Below, piece after piece: positions 46,328 to 56,000 of a stretch of DNA of 64,000 nt. The DNA comes from Nitrospira sp. BO4 (GTDB taxonomy: Bacteria > Nitrospirota > Nitrospiria > Nitrospirales > Nitrospiraceae), in assembly GCA_030144965.1 (NCBI GenBank), contig JAMPUU010000006.1, positions 1-64,000 of the forward strand, read 5' to 3'. The first letter of the stretch is position 1. Each line of letters starts with the position of its first letter. Made by a program: the position numbers and the translations under genes. The notes beneath the pieces are model-generated. The model saw nothing but the letters and a program-made list of their open reading frames with translations, did no database searches and was not told where the DNA came from.

Positions 46328-47764
46328 ATGAAGTTACTTGCGTTGGTGCTGGCATCGACCTTCACGCTGATCAACGGACACGTTCCGAGTATCGCAGCCG
46401 GCTTTCAAGCGACAAGTAGCACCTCGACAACGCCTCTCTACAAGGTTCACGACGACCATTTCCCCCAGAATAAGTATTCGTTTCCGCCCCAAACCTCGAA
46501 AGGCGAAGCAGAGAAGGAGCCGTCGTTGGACAAGCTCCAGCAGCAGCTCTCAGCGAAAGAGAAAGAACTGTCTCTGCTGCGAGAGAAGGCAACGGCGGCG
46601 AATGATCTCCTGAACGCTGAGAAGCAGCGCGTGGGTGTTTTAGAGACACAGCTTGCCCAAAAAGAACAGGCGCTCAATGCTCTGCGCGACCCAGGAGACT
46701 CACACAGCCAGCCGTCTCAAGAGCTGAGCACGACGAAAAGCGACCTGCAGCAGGCTAAACAGCGAATCGAAGATCTCGAGCGACAACTTGCGGTCAGCAG
46801 TCTCGAGAATGCAAAGCGCCGAATCGTCGAACTCGAGCGTCAGCTTGATGCAGAAAAGAAAGGGGCCAGAGTCCCGCGATCCGAGCCCGACGACAATTCC
46901 AAACTCAACGGTGACGTGCCCTCACAGACTGGAGAGTTAACGCAAGCCAGGAACAGAGTGGTTGAGCTAGAACAGCAACTGGCAGGAAAAGAGCAGGATC
47001 TGGCGCAGCTTAAGGACAACCTTAAGCAAGTCACGCAAAAGCTGACTGATCTCGACCCGCAGCTTACGGCCAGAAATGCGGAACTCGCGCAGGCGAAGCA
47101 ATTGCTTGCAGAGATGGAGCGTAATTCTACGAAGCAAGGCGAGGCAGCTCCTACTCAAGAACCCCATCCGGTTCGTCCGGACGATGCGAAAGCCATAGGA
47201 AGTGATCTCACCAAGGTCAGTGAAAGTCTCAGCAGCGCACTGCAAGATGAGCTTAAGAAAGGTCGTGTGGGCTTACGGCAGCGGGGTAATAAACTGACCC
47301 TGGCGTTAGCGACGGGCGAGCTATTCGGTTCAGGCGAAGTGATGATGACCCCGGGAGGCGCCTCGTTGCTCGAACGGATCGGGGCGATCTTGCATGATTT
47401 CCGTTACCAGAGCATCGAAGTGGCCGGACATACCGACAGCAAGCCCGTCCGAAGCGACCCTCGCAGAACGTTTCGAGACAATATCGAGCTCTCCCAGGCA
47501 CGAGCTGAACACGCCGGTCAGGCTTTGATCGGCAGCGGGGTCGAAGCCGATCGAGTCAAATCGGTCGGATACGCGGCCACCAGACCCATCGCAAGCAACG
47601 ATACCGATAAAGGTCGGAGTAAAAACAGACGGGTGGAGATTATCGTCACTCAGTGGTCAGAACCCAGTGTCCTGTCGGGCGAGAAAGACAACCACGTCGG
47701 CAAGAAATCCCGAGTAGCTTCCCGCCACCACAAGGGAGTCACTCAACGTGTGGTGAATCGTTGA
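46328..47764 (+). CDS. OmpA-family protein with a long coiled-coil
   Basis: A 478-residue envelope protein. Signal peptide LLALVLASTFTLINGHVPSI at the start, then a coiled-coil of about 230 residues made of repeated units (ELERQLA, ELEQQLAGKEQDLAQLKDNL). A C-terminal OmpA/MotB domain follows (SIEVAGHTDSKPVRS, LSQARAEHAGQALI, VGYAATRPIASNDT, KNRRVEIIV) that binds peptidoglycan through the D/R residues. The long stalk is unusual in reach and could link the outer membrane to peptidoglycan across a wide gap. AAGGAAGTGAG precedes the ATG. Confidence 0.88.
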   Translation: MKLLALVLASTFTLINGHVPSIAAGFQATSSTSTTPLYKVHDDHFPQNKYSFPPQTSKGEAEKEPSLDKLQQQLSAKEKELSLLREKATAANDLLNAEKQRVGVLETQLAQKEQALNALRDPGDSHSQPSQELSTTKSDLQQAKQRIEDLERQLAVSSLENAKRRIVELERQLDAEKKGARVPRSEPDDNSKLNGDVPSQTGELTQARNRVVELEQQLAGKEQDLAQLKDNLKQVTQKLTDLDPQLTARNAELAQAKQLLAEMERNSTKQGEAAPTQEPHPVRPDDAKAIGSDLTKVSESLSSALQDELKKGRVGLRQRGNKLTLALATGELFGSGEVMMTPGGASLLERIGAILHDFRYQSIEVAGHTDSKPVRSDPRRTFRDNIELSQARAEHAGQALIGSGVEADRVKSVGYAATRPIASNDTDKGRSKNRRVEIIVTQWSEPSVLSGEKDNHVGKKSRVASRHHKGVTQRVVNR

Positions 47765-48091
47765 CGCGACAGAGGGGACCTTACACGGCCCTGTCGGTTG
47801 ACCTGATCGCCAAGCTCTAGAGTATCCACAAGCCATAATCCGCGCCGAAACCCTCTCCTAGGCGCGATGCAGCAAACGGTCATCCCTCAAGCTCCTATCA
47901 CCAGCACAGTCTGGAGTCTGCCGCATGAGCTCCACCGATCCGGACAAACTGCGTGATGAGGCCTCAAGTCTGGGATTGAGTGGGATCGATATGCACGCGA
48001 ACTGCGACGGATGAGCCGGGAACATCATGACCCTCACCGAAGTCCGCTCCGATGAGGACCAGTCTATCCCCGGACTCTACCTTGTGCTTCG
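47765..48091. other. intergenic stretch, possible gene remnant
   Basis: 327 bp between the convergent OmpA-family gene and protoglobin gene. A minus-strand frame (47964-48090 part) reads KVESGDRLVLIGADFGEGHD then VPGSSVAVRVHID, which looks protein-like, yet it has no start of its own outside the protoglobin gene. It may be a decayed gene end or chance. Confidence 0.3.
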
Positions 48092-48691
48092 TTAGAAATC
48101 TCCGGCTTTCACGTAGGGATGGCTCCACAGCGTCACCTGAAGCAGGCAGGATTTCACCCATGCAGCATACATCTTCTCAACGTCCTCAGCGGAGTGACCT
48201 TTCTTAGCAAGAAACGGCTTGAGCGTAAAGGTCACCGGAAAGATGAGCGCGAAGAGATCACGAAACGGGACGACTTCAGCGGATGCAGCCGCATTGTCCG
48301 TACGGTTCTTCTTGGTGCGATGATGCCGCAAGCCGATCTCGTGCTGATAGTCGAGCCATTTCTGGTCGTATTCCGCACGGGCCGTGTCGAGAATCCATTG
48401 GCCGAACCGCTTGCGCACGCCGCCCAGATAATCACCGAGCGGCTTGCCGTCGCCCTTGCCCAAGAAGGACTTGAGCAGATGGGGCTGGGATCCGACGAAC
48501 CCATACCAGACGTCGAGGATCGCCTCGACTTGATCCTTCACGACATCGAGCGATAGACGCAAATACTTCACATCCTCGTCGCCGAACAAGGCGCTCTTTT
48601 TCATCAACTCAAAATCGGCAACTGTCACAGGGGACGTTGTAACCGCAGGGGTGCCGTACGTGTAACCCGGGATAGTTGACTGTTGACTCAT
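48092..48691 (-). CDS. protoglobin-domain protein
   Basis: A 199-residue single-domain haem protein. It follows the protoglobin pattern: VTVADFELMKKSALFGDEDV, WYGFVGSQPHLLKSFLG, RFGQWILDTARAEYDQKWLD, then YQHEIGLRHHRTKKNRTD carrying the proximal histidine, and AWVKSCLLQVTLWSHPY at the end. It has no signalling domain, so it is a stand-alone globin that would bind O2, NO or CO. AAAGGAG lies eight bases before the ATG. A role in NO or oxygen handling would suit the NnrS-type gene elsewhere in the window, but the two are far apart. Confidence 0.88.
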   Translation of the reverse strand: MSQQSTIPGYTYGTPAVTTSPVTVADFELMKKSALFGDEDVKYLRLSLDVVKDQVEAILDVWYGFVGSQPHLLKSFLGKGDGKPLGDYLGGVRKRFGQWILDTARAEYDQKWLDYQHEIGLRHHRTKKNRTDNAAASAEVVPFRDLFALIFPVTFTLKPFLAKKGHSAEDVEKMYAAWVKSCLLQVTLWSHPYVKAGDF

Positions 48692-48836
48692 GACACAACT
48701 CCTTTCTTTTTTTTGAATGTACGGAGCAGGTAGGTTTCAAGTCAAGGCGCAAAACTACGATGCGTTGTTACGGATACGCGATCGGCGGCGGCACTTGCTG
48801 AATGCGGGAGCTTCACGCGCTGTTTTCGCGTTAGGA

Positions 48837-49277
48837 TCAGGCCGTGGATGAAGGATGGATCGCTGACTGAAGCGCGGCGACCATGGTTCTGTCCAGACGT
48901 TTGACTTTTCCGTTCCCGTCCGTCGCCGCCAACCGAGCCGAGCCTTTCACAACCACGCGGCCGCTCGCCTTCTCACACACGACATGCGAAAATGTCAACG
49001 CAGCCCGGGTTACATCGCCCACTTCCGTTTCGACGACCAACGTTTCTCCGTACCGACCAGGCGAGCAATACGCCACTTCGGCGTGCACCACCACGAAGAG
49101 AATGCTTTGTTTCATCAATGCCGAAACTGAATACCCTCGCGCTTCAAGATACTCGGTACGGGCCCGCTCAAAATATTTCAGATAATTGGCGTAATAGACC
49201 ACCCCGCCGCAATCGGTATCTTCGTAGTAGATGCGAACTTCGATGGCATCTCGTCGTTCGTGAAGCGAATCTCGCAT
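48837..49277 (-). CDS. ybgC: YbgC/4HBT-family acyl-CoA thioesterase
   Basis: A 146-residue hotdog-fold enzyme that hydrolyses acyl-CoA thioesters. Motifs: VRIYYEDTDCGGVVYYANYL (with the catalytic Asp in EDTD), FERARTEYLEARG, FVVVHAEVAYCSPGRYGETL. The N-terminal residues MRDSLHERRDAI are encoded by a copy of the dispersed repeat (49247-49280), so the first dozen codons look recently acquired. An alternative TTG at 49286 adds three residues. No tol-pal genes are adjacent here, although YbgC commonly sits with them. Confidence 0.88.
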   Translation of the reverse strand: MRDSLHERRDAIEVRIYYEDTDCGGVVYYANYLKYFERARTEYLEARGYSVSALMKQSILFVVVHAEVAYCSPGRYGETLVVETEVGDVTRAALTFSHVVCEKASGRVVVKGSARLAATDGNGKVKRLDRTMVAALQSAIHPSSTA

Positions 49278-49430
49278 GCGCTGCAACTCGCACTTGTAAA
49301 CCGTCTTTTGCTATAACCGCTTGATCAGATTTCTGAGCATCTTTGACTCGTGATCCAGTTTCTCCAAAAGACTTTCTCGGATAGCTTCCTTGTTCGACGA
49401 GATACACTTCACGTTTCACGAGCGACGATG
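49247..49430. repeat. dispersed palindromic repeat, copies D and D'
   Basis: Left half CATCTCGTCGTTCGTGAAGC then GAATCTCGCATGCG (49247-49280). Right half CGACGAGATACACTTCACG then TTTCACGAGCGACGATG (49395-49430). They are inverted relative to each other around about 115 bp. The left half overlaps the start of the thioesterase gene; the right half ends next to the CARF gene stop. Confidence 0.65.
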
Positions 49431-50687
49431 CTAAAGGCTCAGGACCGGAAACTTCGGTAACGACGACTCTGCAACCCCGGTGAGTCGGACGATCACTTCG
49501 TACAACTGCTGCACTCGTTCCGATTTGATGGGCTCGAAGCCATGACCCAACACCGCATGGTTCGCTGCGTCAAGCAGGGGCTTCATCTTCTGCCATTCCC
49601 TGAGGAAGGTTTGTCCCAGTTGATCGCCCAACCCGGCCAGCACACGAAACTGTGCCTGCAGCGGCAGCTTGTACTTGCCGTCGATGTCTTCGAGATAACA
49701 GGTGCGACACATTTCCTGAAGCGCCTGTGGGAGCTGCTCGGGCGCCACATCCCAGCTCCTCATCTTGTGCGCCTTGTGGAGTCGGACCTGGGCAAATGCC
49801 TCCAGAGCACGGACGAGTGAGACCATAGCCTCTTCAGGATCGCGTCCGGCAAGGAGCCTTCTGCCTGCATGCGCCAAGAGATCTAACGGCACAAATTCTT
49901 TGACCTCAGCGGAATCAAGGACGATCTTTTCAAGGAAACCGGCATTGGCCTTGATAGGAGGCACGACCGACTTCAAGCCGGGCGGTCCACCCCAGAGCGA
50001 AGCCATTTCTAAAGCCTTCGTCGCAGTTTTCAATTTGTCCCAAGCTTGACGATAGTGAAACCGTTCCCACAATTCATAGCCGTCAGCCAAATCCGTCAAT
50101 GCCCGATACAGCGGCTTCTGCCCGCCACTGACCCGCAGTTCCACATCATGAAAGAGTTTGGCTGCAGCGTGGAAGAGTCCTCGGTTGAATAGCTCACATC
50201 CTTCTCGTCGTGATACCGTCGCTTGCTCGTCCCATGGATTGCTCTGCGTCCAGACGAGGGTCTTCGTGCCCAATTCAATGCGATCACCATCAAGTCCTTC
50301 GCGAGCCGGACTCAGTTCGACCAGCCGAGAAGTCCACGGCAGCGCCACCACAGTGAGCGCTCCGGCCATCGCCGGTGTCGCCCCACTCACGTCCACAACC
50401 AGCTCACCCGGCTGCACCTCCCACGTCCGCAACAGTTCAGGCAACGAGCGCGCAAGCGTCTGATAGGAGGTCGGGAACTCAGCGGTTTCCGCCAGCACAA
50501 TCCAATCCCACCGTCTCGGCATCTGCTGGATGTTCGGTTGTACGGCAGACTCCACCAAGGCCTTGCTTCCTTCCGGCAACACAAAACACAAGGCTTCCGG
50601 CGTGAGCCGATTGATCGAATAGACCGCCGACATCGCGTCATCGACCAATGCGATCACGAGTACCTTGACGGGTTGATCTTTTGCCAT
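49431..50687 (-). CDS. orphan CARF protein, Cas_02710 (TIGR02710) type
   Basis: A 418-residue protein. The N-terminal CARF-like Rossmann domain runs over about residues 1-130 (KVLVIALVDDAMSAVYSINR, and the nucleotide-facing loop ELVVDVSGATPAMAGALTVV). An all-helical middle follows (EGCELFNRGLFHAAAKLFHD, YELWERFHYRQAWDKLKTA), then a C-terminal helical domain ending LLDAANHAVLGHGFEPI near residue 380. This order is that of the TIGR02710 CRISPR-associated CARF family, whose C-terminal domain is HEPN-like with an R-N-x-S-x-x-x-HG motif. Here the Arg position is Ala. No cas gene or repeat array is in the window. ATG 50687 lies about 10 bp after a strong -10 box. Confidence 0.8.
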   Translation of the reverse strand: MAKDQPVKVLVIALVDDAMSAVYSINRLTPEALCFVLPEGSKALVESAVQPNIQQMPRRWDWIVLAETAEFPTSYQTLARSLPELLRTWEVQPGELVVDVSGATPAMAGALTVVALPWTSRLVELSPAREGLDGDRIELGTKTLVWTQSNPWDEQATVSRREGCELFNRGLFHAAAKLFHDVELRVSGGQKPLYRALTDLADGYELWERFHYRQAWDKLKTATKALEMASLWGGPPGLKSVVPPIKANAGFLEKIVLDSAEVKEFVPLDLLAHAGRRLLAGRDPEEAMVSLVRALEAFAQVRLHKAHKMRSWDVAPEQLPQALQEMCRTCYLEDIDGKYKLPLQAQFRVLAGLGDQLGQTFLREWQKMKPLLDAANHAVLGHGFEPIKSERVQQLYEVIVRLTGVAESSLPKFPVLSL

Positions 50688-50696
50688 CGCGCGACG

Positions 50697-50725
50697 ACTA
50701 TAGCATCGCCCTATCCCGTGTTCAA
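50697..50725 (-). promoter_or_regulatory. strong sigma70-like promoter of the CARF gene
   Basis: TTGAAC (50725-50720), a 17-bp spacer, then TATAGT (50702-50697). The expected transcript start falls near 50690, only a few bases before ATG 50687, so the mRNA would be leaderless or nearly so. Confidence 0.6.
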
Positions 50726-50798
50726 TTTGATGCTGCAGGATATGATGAAGGGATCTCCCAACCTTGACAGTCCAGACTCCCTTCCCTAGAATCCGACC

Positions 50799-51377
50799 AT
50801 GCAAACACTTGTTTTGACGGCCTTTGCCGACAGTGCGAACGTCAAGCAGCAGTTTGCGCGCGAATATGCCGACCGAATCGTGGAGGTCGCCACGCTCATC
50901 GCGCAGGCCTTCCGGAACGGCAACAAGGTTCTGCTCTTCGGTAACGGAGGGAGTTCAACGGACGCCGCCCATATCGCGGCGGAATTTGTCGGACGGTACA
51001 AACGCGACCGGGTACCGCTGCCTGCGATCGCGCTGGCGACGGACATTGCCGCCATTACCTGCATCGCGAACGACTACGGCTATGAAGAACTGTTTGCCCG
51101 CCAGGTGCGGGCGCATGGCCGACCAGGCGACATCGCGATCGGCATCAGCACCAGCGGGAATTCTCCGAACGTGCTGAAGGGGATCGCCGCCGCCCGCGAA
51201 TGTGGTTTGACTACGGTGGCGTGGACCGGAGCGACAGGCAGCCAACTGGCCGGCCTCGTCGACTATCCCTTTGTCGTGCCATCCACGGTCACCTCCCGAA
51301 TTCAAGAAAGCCACATCACACTCGGCCATGTCTTGTGCGAACTGGTAGAGGATCATCTCCTTGGGAAAGCGTCCTGA
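50799..51377 (+). CDS. gmhA: sedoheptulose-7-phosphate isomerase
   Basis: First step of ADP-heptose synthesis for LPS; a 192-residue SIS-fold isomerase. Motifs: KVLLFGNGGSSTDAAHIAAE, FVGRYKRDRVPLPAIALATD, DIAIGISTSGNSPNVLKGI, and QESHITLGHVLCELVEDHLL at the C-terminus. It is divergent from the CARF gene and overlaps the next gene by 17 bp. rfaE2 about 5 kb further on encodes a later step. Confidence 0.95.
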   Translation: MQTLVLTAFADSANVKQQFAREYADRIVEVATLIAQAFRNGNKVLLFGNGGSSTDAAHIAAEFVGRYKRDRVPLPAIALATDIAAITCIANDYGYEELFARQVRAHGRPGDIAIGISTSGNSPNVLKGIAAARECGLTTVAWTGATGSQLAGLVDYPFVVPSTVTSRIQESHITLGHVLCELVEDHLLGKAS

Positions 51378-52350
51378 TCGGACTTCCCCGACTCGTCCTC
51401 CCGCCTTGATCCCTCCGATCAATGCGTCGGATCTCAAGACCTATCCGTTGAAGAAACGGCATAGCAAGGTACGGCTTTCGGACTTCGCCACACCGTGGAA
51501 ACGCGGAGGATCGTTCGCGACATTCTATTCGCGCCTCCCGGACATCTTAGCGGTCAAGACGTTGCGGGCCGTCGCGAACGCCGTCGTGAAGGCGCATCGG
51601 AATCACCGTCCCGTGATCGTCGGGATCGGCGCCCATGTGATCAAGGTTGGGCTGTCCCCGGTCATCACGGATTTGATGGAGCGAGGCATCGTCACCGCAG
51701 TGGCGATGAACGGGGCAGGGATTATTCACGACTTCGAATTGGCTCTGATGGGTCACACGTCTGAAGAAGTCGATGCCGAGATCGACGATGGTCGGTTCGG
51801 CATGGCGGAGGAGACAGGACGGATCCTGAATGAGGCGATCACGCGTGGGGCGAAGGACGGCCACGGGATGGGTGAAGCCATCGGGCGCTATCTGAATCAT
51901 TCTAGCAATCAGTTTCCGAATCGAGCCGTCAGTATCTTAGCCACCGGCGCCCAGCTCGGTATACCGGTGACGGTGCACGTGGCAGTCGGAACCGATATCA
52001 TCCACATGCATCCCTCCGCGGACGGAGCAGCCATCGGAGCCACGTCTCTTCTCGACTTCAGGCGCCTGACCGCCGTTGTTGCGGGGATGGAAGGCGGCGT
52101 CTACCTGAATATCGGATCGGCCGTGATACTTCCCGAGGTGTTTCTAAAAGCACTGTCGTTGGGGCGAAATCTCGGCCATCCGATCGCGAGCATCACCACG
52201 GTGAATATGGATTTCCTCTCTCATTACCGTCCGCAGACGAATGTCGTGCGACGCCCCACGCAGAAGGGCGGCCAGGGCTATTCTCTGACCGGTCACCACG
52301 AAATCATGCTGCCGTTGCTGGCCGGGGCGGTGCTGGAGCAATTGGGATGA
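51361..52350 (+). CDS. deoxyhypusine-synthase-like NAD-binding-fold protein
   Basis: A 329-residue soluble protein. A central Rossmann-like region has AVVKAHRNHRPVIVGIGAHV, VGLSPVITDLMERGIVTAVA and MNGAGIIHDFELALMG, and the C-terminal half has TVHVAVGTDIIHMHPSADGA and VYLNIGSAVILPEVFLKAL. The layout (open alpha/beta, then G-A-G/HDFE motif) recalls the deoxyhypusine synthase superfamily, but it is not eIF5A-modifying as bacteria lack the substrate. Homologues beside heptose genes are recalled from other bacteria; the true function is unknown. Reading starts at a TTG with AGAGGA eight bases upstream, inside gmhA. Confidence 0.65.
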   Translation: MGKRPDRTSPTRPPALIPPINASDLKTYPLKKRHSKVRLSDFATPWKRGGSFATFYSRLPDILAVKTLRAVANAVVKAHRNHRPVIVGIGAHVIKVGLSPVITDLMERGIVTAVAMNGAGIIHDFELALMGHTSEEVDAEIDDGRFGMAEETGRILNEAITRGAKDGHGMGEAIGRYLNHSSNQFPNRAVSILATGAQLGIPVTVHVAVGTDIIHMHPSADGAAIGATSLLDFRRLTAVVAGMEGGVYLNIGSAVILPEVFLKALSLGRNLGHPIASITTVNMDFLSHYRPQTNVVRRPTQKGGQGYSLTGHHEIMLPLLAGAVLEQLG

Positions 52351-53039
52351 GACCGGCCATGGCGGCCACGACTGCTTCAATCCTCTTGTCTTCCGAAGAG
52401 CTGCAGGCTCATTGGCAGCGCCTGAACGCACGGTACTTTGCCGGTTCATTGCCGCCGATTGCGATGTGCTGGAGCCGGCGCCTCACCTCCTCAGTCGGCA
52501 TGTTCGCCAGCCGTGGAGGGCCGAAAGCAGGATATCCCGTCGGCAACCGCAGCCGTCGAGAGATTCGCCTGTCGCTCCCTTTGTTCGAGCGGCTCGCCGA
52601 ACGGACACCGTATGCGGAACAGGAACTCCTGAACACCCTCGTCCATGAGATGATCCATCAATGGCAGTTCGATGTGCTGAAACGGCGGCCCGATCATGGA
52701 CTGGAATTCTTGCGAAAAATGACGGAGATCAACCGGTCCGGCGAAGTGGCCGTCACGACCCATCACTCCTTGGAGAAGGAAGTCCTTGCGCTCTCGAGAT
52801 TTGCCTGGCGCTGCAAAGACTGCGGGCGGGTCTATCGACGGCAACGAAAATCCATCCAGCCCAAGCATCACCACTGCGGTGCCTGTCGAGGCTCTTTGGA
52901 AGAGCTCATGTCACCAACCAGATCGATCGAGAATCGGCTTCTCCCCTACCTCGCTCGCGTATCAGACATCATGCACCCATCCGCCCGACCGGGCAGGCTC
53001 GTCGATGCGCCGGAGCAACTGACGCTGAAATTAGCGTGA
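52347..53039 (+). CDS. SprT-like zinc protein
   Basis: A 230-residue SprT-like protein. The metal motif is LVHEMIHQWQFDVLKRRPDH (HExxH with the third His downstream), and the C-terminal zinc ribbon has FAWRCKDCGRVYRRQRKS and HHHCGACRGSLEEL. SprT/Spartan relatives cut DNA-protein cross-links. It overlaps the stop of the preceding gene by 4 bp (ATGA) and is probably in the gmhA operon. Confidence 0.85.
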   Translation: MRPAMAATTASILLSSEELQAHWQRLNARYFAGSLPPIAMCWSRRLTSSVGMFASRGGPKAGYPVGNRSRREIRLSLPLFERLAERTPYAEQELLNTLVHEMIHQWQFDVLKRRPDHGLEFLRKMTEINRSGEVAVTTHHSLEKEVLALSRFAWRCKDCGRVYRRQRKSIQPKHHHCGACRGSLEELMSPTRSIENRLLPYLARVSDIMHPSARPGRLVDAPEQLTLKLA

Positions 53040-53068
53040 TCGACCAAAGCGTGATAGAGGGAGACGGA

Positions 53069-56000
53069 TTACGCGGCTTCTTGGTTCTTGGAGGACTGGG
53101 AGCGTAAACGCTCCCGATTCGCGCGGTCCAGGGCCCCGGCCAACGCGTCGACAGAAATGGGCTTTGAGAGATAGTCATCCATTCCTGCCGCCAGACACCG
53201 TTCGCGATCACCCTGCATCGCATTCGCCGTCATGGCAATGATCGGCACGTGATGGGAAGGTTCGAGTTTCTGGTTACCGGTTTCTGGTTGGAGACGGGAA
53301 TGCTCCTGCCTTGGACCCGCAACCCGTAATCCGGAACTCGAAACAGTTTTGGACGCTTCACGCTGCCTGATCTCCCTCGTGGCTTCGAAACCATCCATTT
53401 CCGGCATTTGGCAATCCATGAAGACCACGTCATAGTGAACATGAGAGAGCGCCTCGATGGCTTCGCGCCCATTGGCCACTACGTCGATTCGATAGCCCAA
53501 CCGCTGGAAGAGACGAACGGCAACTTTCTGGTTGATAATGTTATCCTCGGCCAAGAGAATGCGAAGATCCACTTTGGCATTGGTTTCTGCGAGTGTGTGG
53601 CGAGTGATCAGGGGGAGCGGTTCGTTCGTTGTCGGCACGTATGCCGAGATCTGTGTCATGACTGCGGCAAGGCAATCGTGCAATTGCCGCTCACGGATCG
53701 GCTTTGTCAAGTAGGCTGCCAACCCAGCTTCCCTGGCTATCTTGGCATCACCCCGCCGGCCCAGCGAGGTGAGCAACACAAGCCGGATCTCAGCTCCTTC
53801 AGGCCGGGTCTTTATCGCACGCACCAGTTCGATTCCCTCCATCGATCCCATATCCACGTCCAACAACGCGAGATCAAACCGTGACCGTCCGTGTCGACGG
53901 CTCAACACATCCAATGCCTCGGGGCCGCTATGGGCAAGCGTCGGCTCCATCCCCCATGATTTGGTCATCAGCTCAAGAATCTTTCGATTGATGGCCTTGT
54001 CGTCCACAATCAAGACACGGAGACCCTCCAACACGGCATTGGGCGGGTCAGCTCTGTGGAAGCCCTCAGCCTGTTTGCGCAGGTTCACCGTAAACCAGAA
54101 GCAACTCCCTTCTCCAACCCGGCTGGTCGCGCCAATCGTTCCGCCCATCATCTCAACAAGTCGTTTGCAAATCGCCAGGCCGAGACCGGTCCCGCCGTAT
54201 CTCCTCGTGGTGGACCCATCGGCTTGACTGAACGACCGAAAGAGCCTTTCGCGGGCTTCGTCGGAAATCCCGATGCCTGTGTCCGTAACTGCAACACGAA
54301 TGGTCGAATCCTCCATCGATTGAGCCTCAACCGTCACTTCCACGATAACATCGCCGCTGTCGGTGAATTTGATCGCATTCGCCATCAAATTCATCACGAC
54401 CTGCCGTAAGCGCCCGGGGTCACCGAGTAAATTGCGCGGCACATCGGCGTGAAAGAGACAGGCCAAATTGAGACCCTTGGATGACGCTCGTTCTGCGACG
54501 AGGTCCAACGATTCGTCGATGGCGAGGCGAAGATCGAACTCAATCACTTCCAAATCCAGTTTTCCCGCTTCAATCTTGGAAAAATCCAGGATGTCGTTGA
54601 TGATCGTCAGCAGATGGTCACCGCAGGTTCGAGCTGTTTCAGCATATTCTCTCTGTTCATCGGTCAATTTCGTATCGAGCAGGAGACCCGTCATCCCAAT
54701 GACCCCGTTCATCGGGGTGCGGATCTCGTGACTCATCGTCGCCAAAAAAGACGATTTCGCTTCGGTGGCGGCTTTGGCTTGCCTCAAGGCGGCATCCAGC
54801 TGCTGATTGATGTGCTCCAACTGCTGGGCGTAATCTTTCAGCGCTTGCTCGGCTTCCTTCCGGCTCGTGATATCTCGAATAAATGAGCTGAAGATGACGG
54901 AGCCCTCGACCGGCAAAGGCGTCATGGCAATTTCAGCGGGGAATTCACGGCCGTCACGTCGAAGGGTGGTCATCTCGATCAACATGTTTGCGATGGATAT
55001 GTCCCTAGGCTCAAGGAGACGCCGAACATACTCCTGGTAACTCAGACGATGGGACGGCGCAACGATGGTGTCGCCGAAATCGCGTCCCAGAACCTCAAAC
55101 GCAGACCACCCAAATATTTGTTCTGCCTGGGCATTCCATTCCGTGATTCGACCGGCATGATCCATCGTGATCACGGCATCGAGCGCTGTGTCGATGATCA
55201 GCCGTATGCGGGTTTCATTCTCATGGAGCGCCGCTTCCACTTCGGCCCGCTCAATGAAAAGACCGATCTGGCTTCCGATCGTCCCCAATGTTTTCAGGAG
55301 ATCCCAATCCTGTGACTGCGCTTCTTGGCCGAAGAACTCCATGACGCCGTAGACGTTGGCTCTCAGCCAAACGGGAAACACACAAGCCGCGTGCAACATG
55401 CGAGTGGTTTCAAGAGATCCAGGCGCGGCTCCAGGATCCCTTTCAATGTCCTCCACCCACAAGGGCTCACCGCGGGCCCAGCTACGCCCAGGCAGACCAG
55501 CCCCGGACATGTACGTTTCCTGCTTCCGCAGCCTGACAAAATCCTGTAAGGCGGCTTCATGGCCGGACCAGGCCTGTGCACAACGAAGAAACCGCCGGTC
55601 TTCTTGAACTCGCCAAAATAGCCCGGCGTGCCAGTCCGAGCTGACTGCAATCGCCCGTAGAAGCTCCGGAATCGCTTGCTCGACCGTAGAGGCTTCTGCA
55701 AGGACTTTCGCCACGGCATGCTGGAGGGCTTGACGGCGATCGCTACGCTTTTCCTCTGTCACATCCCGGAGCACGCTCAGAACCGATTGCACGGTGCCGT
55801 CTTCGGCCGGAAGCGGGACGGATGTGATTTCGATCCAGCGGGATTGCCCCGACAGCCCGATGAGTCTACCCTTTCCACAGGTTTCCCGGCCTTCTCGAGC
55901 CGCCTTCAGCATTTCTTCGATCCGCAGACAATCATTCGCGTGGATACAGTCTCGGAGGTCTTTGCCGACGATCTCTTCTGTAAAGCCCGCATCGAACAAG

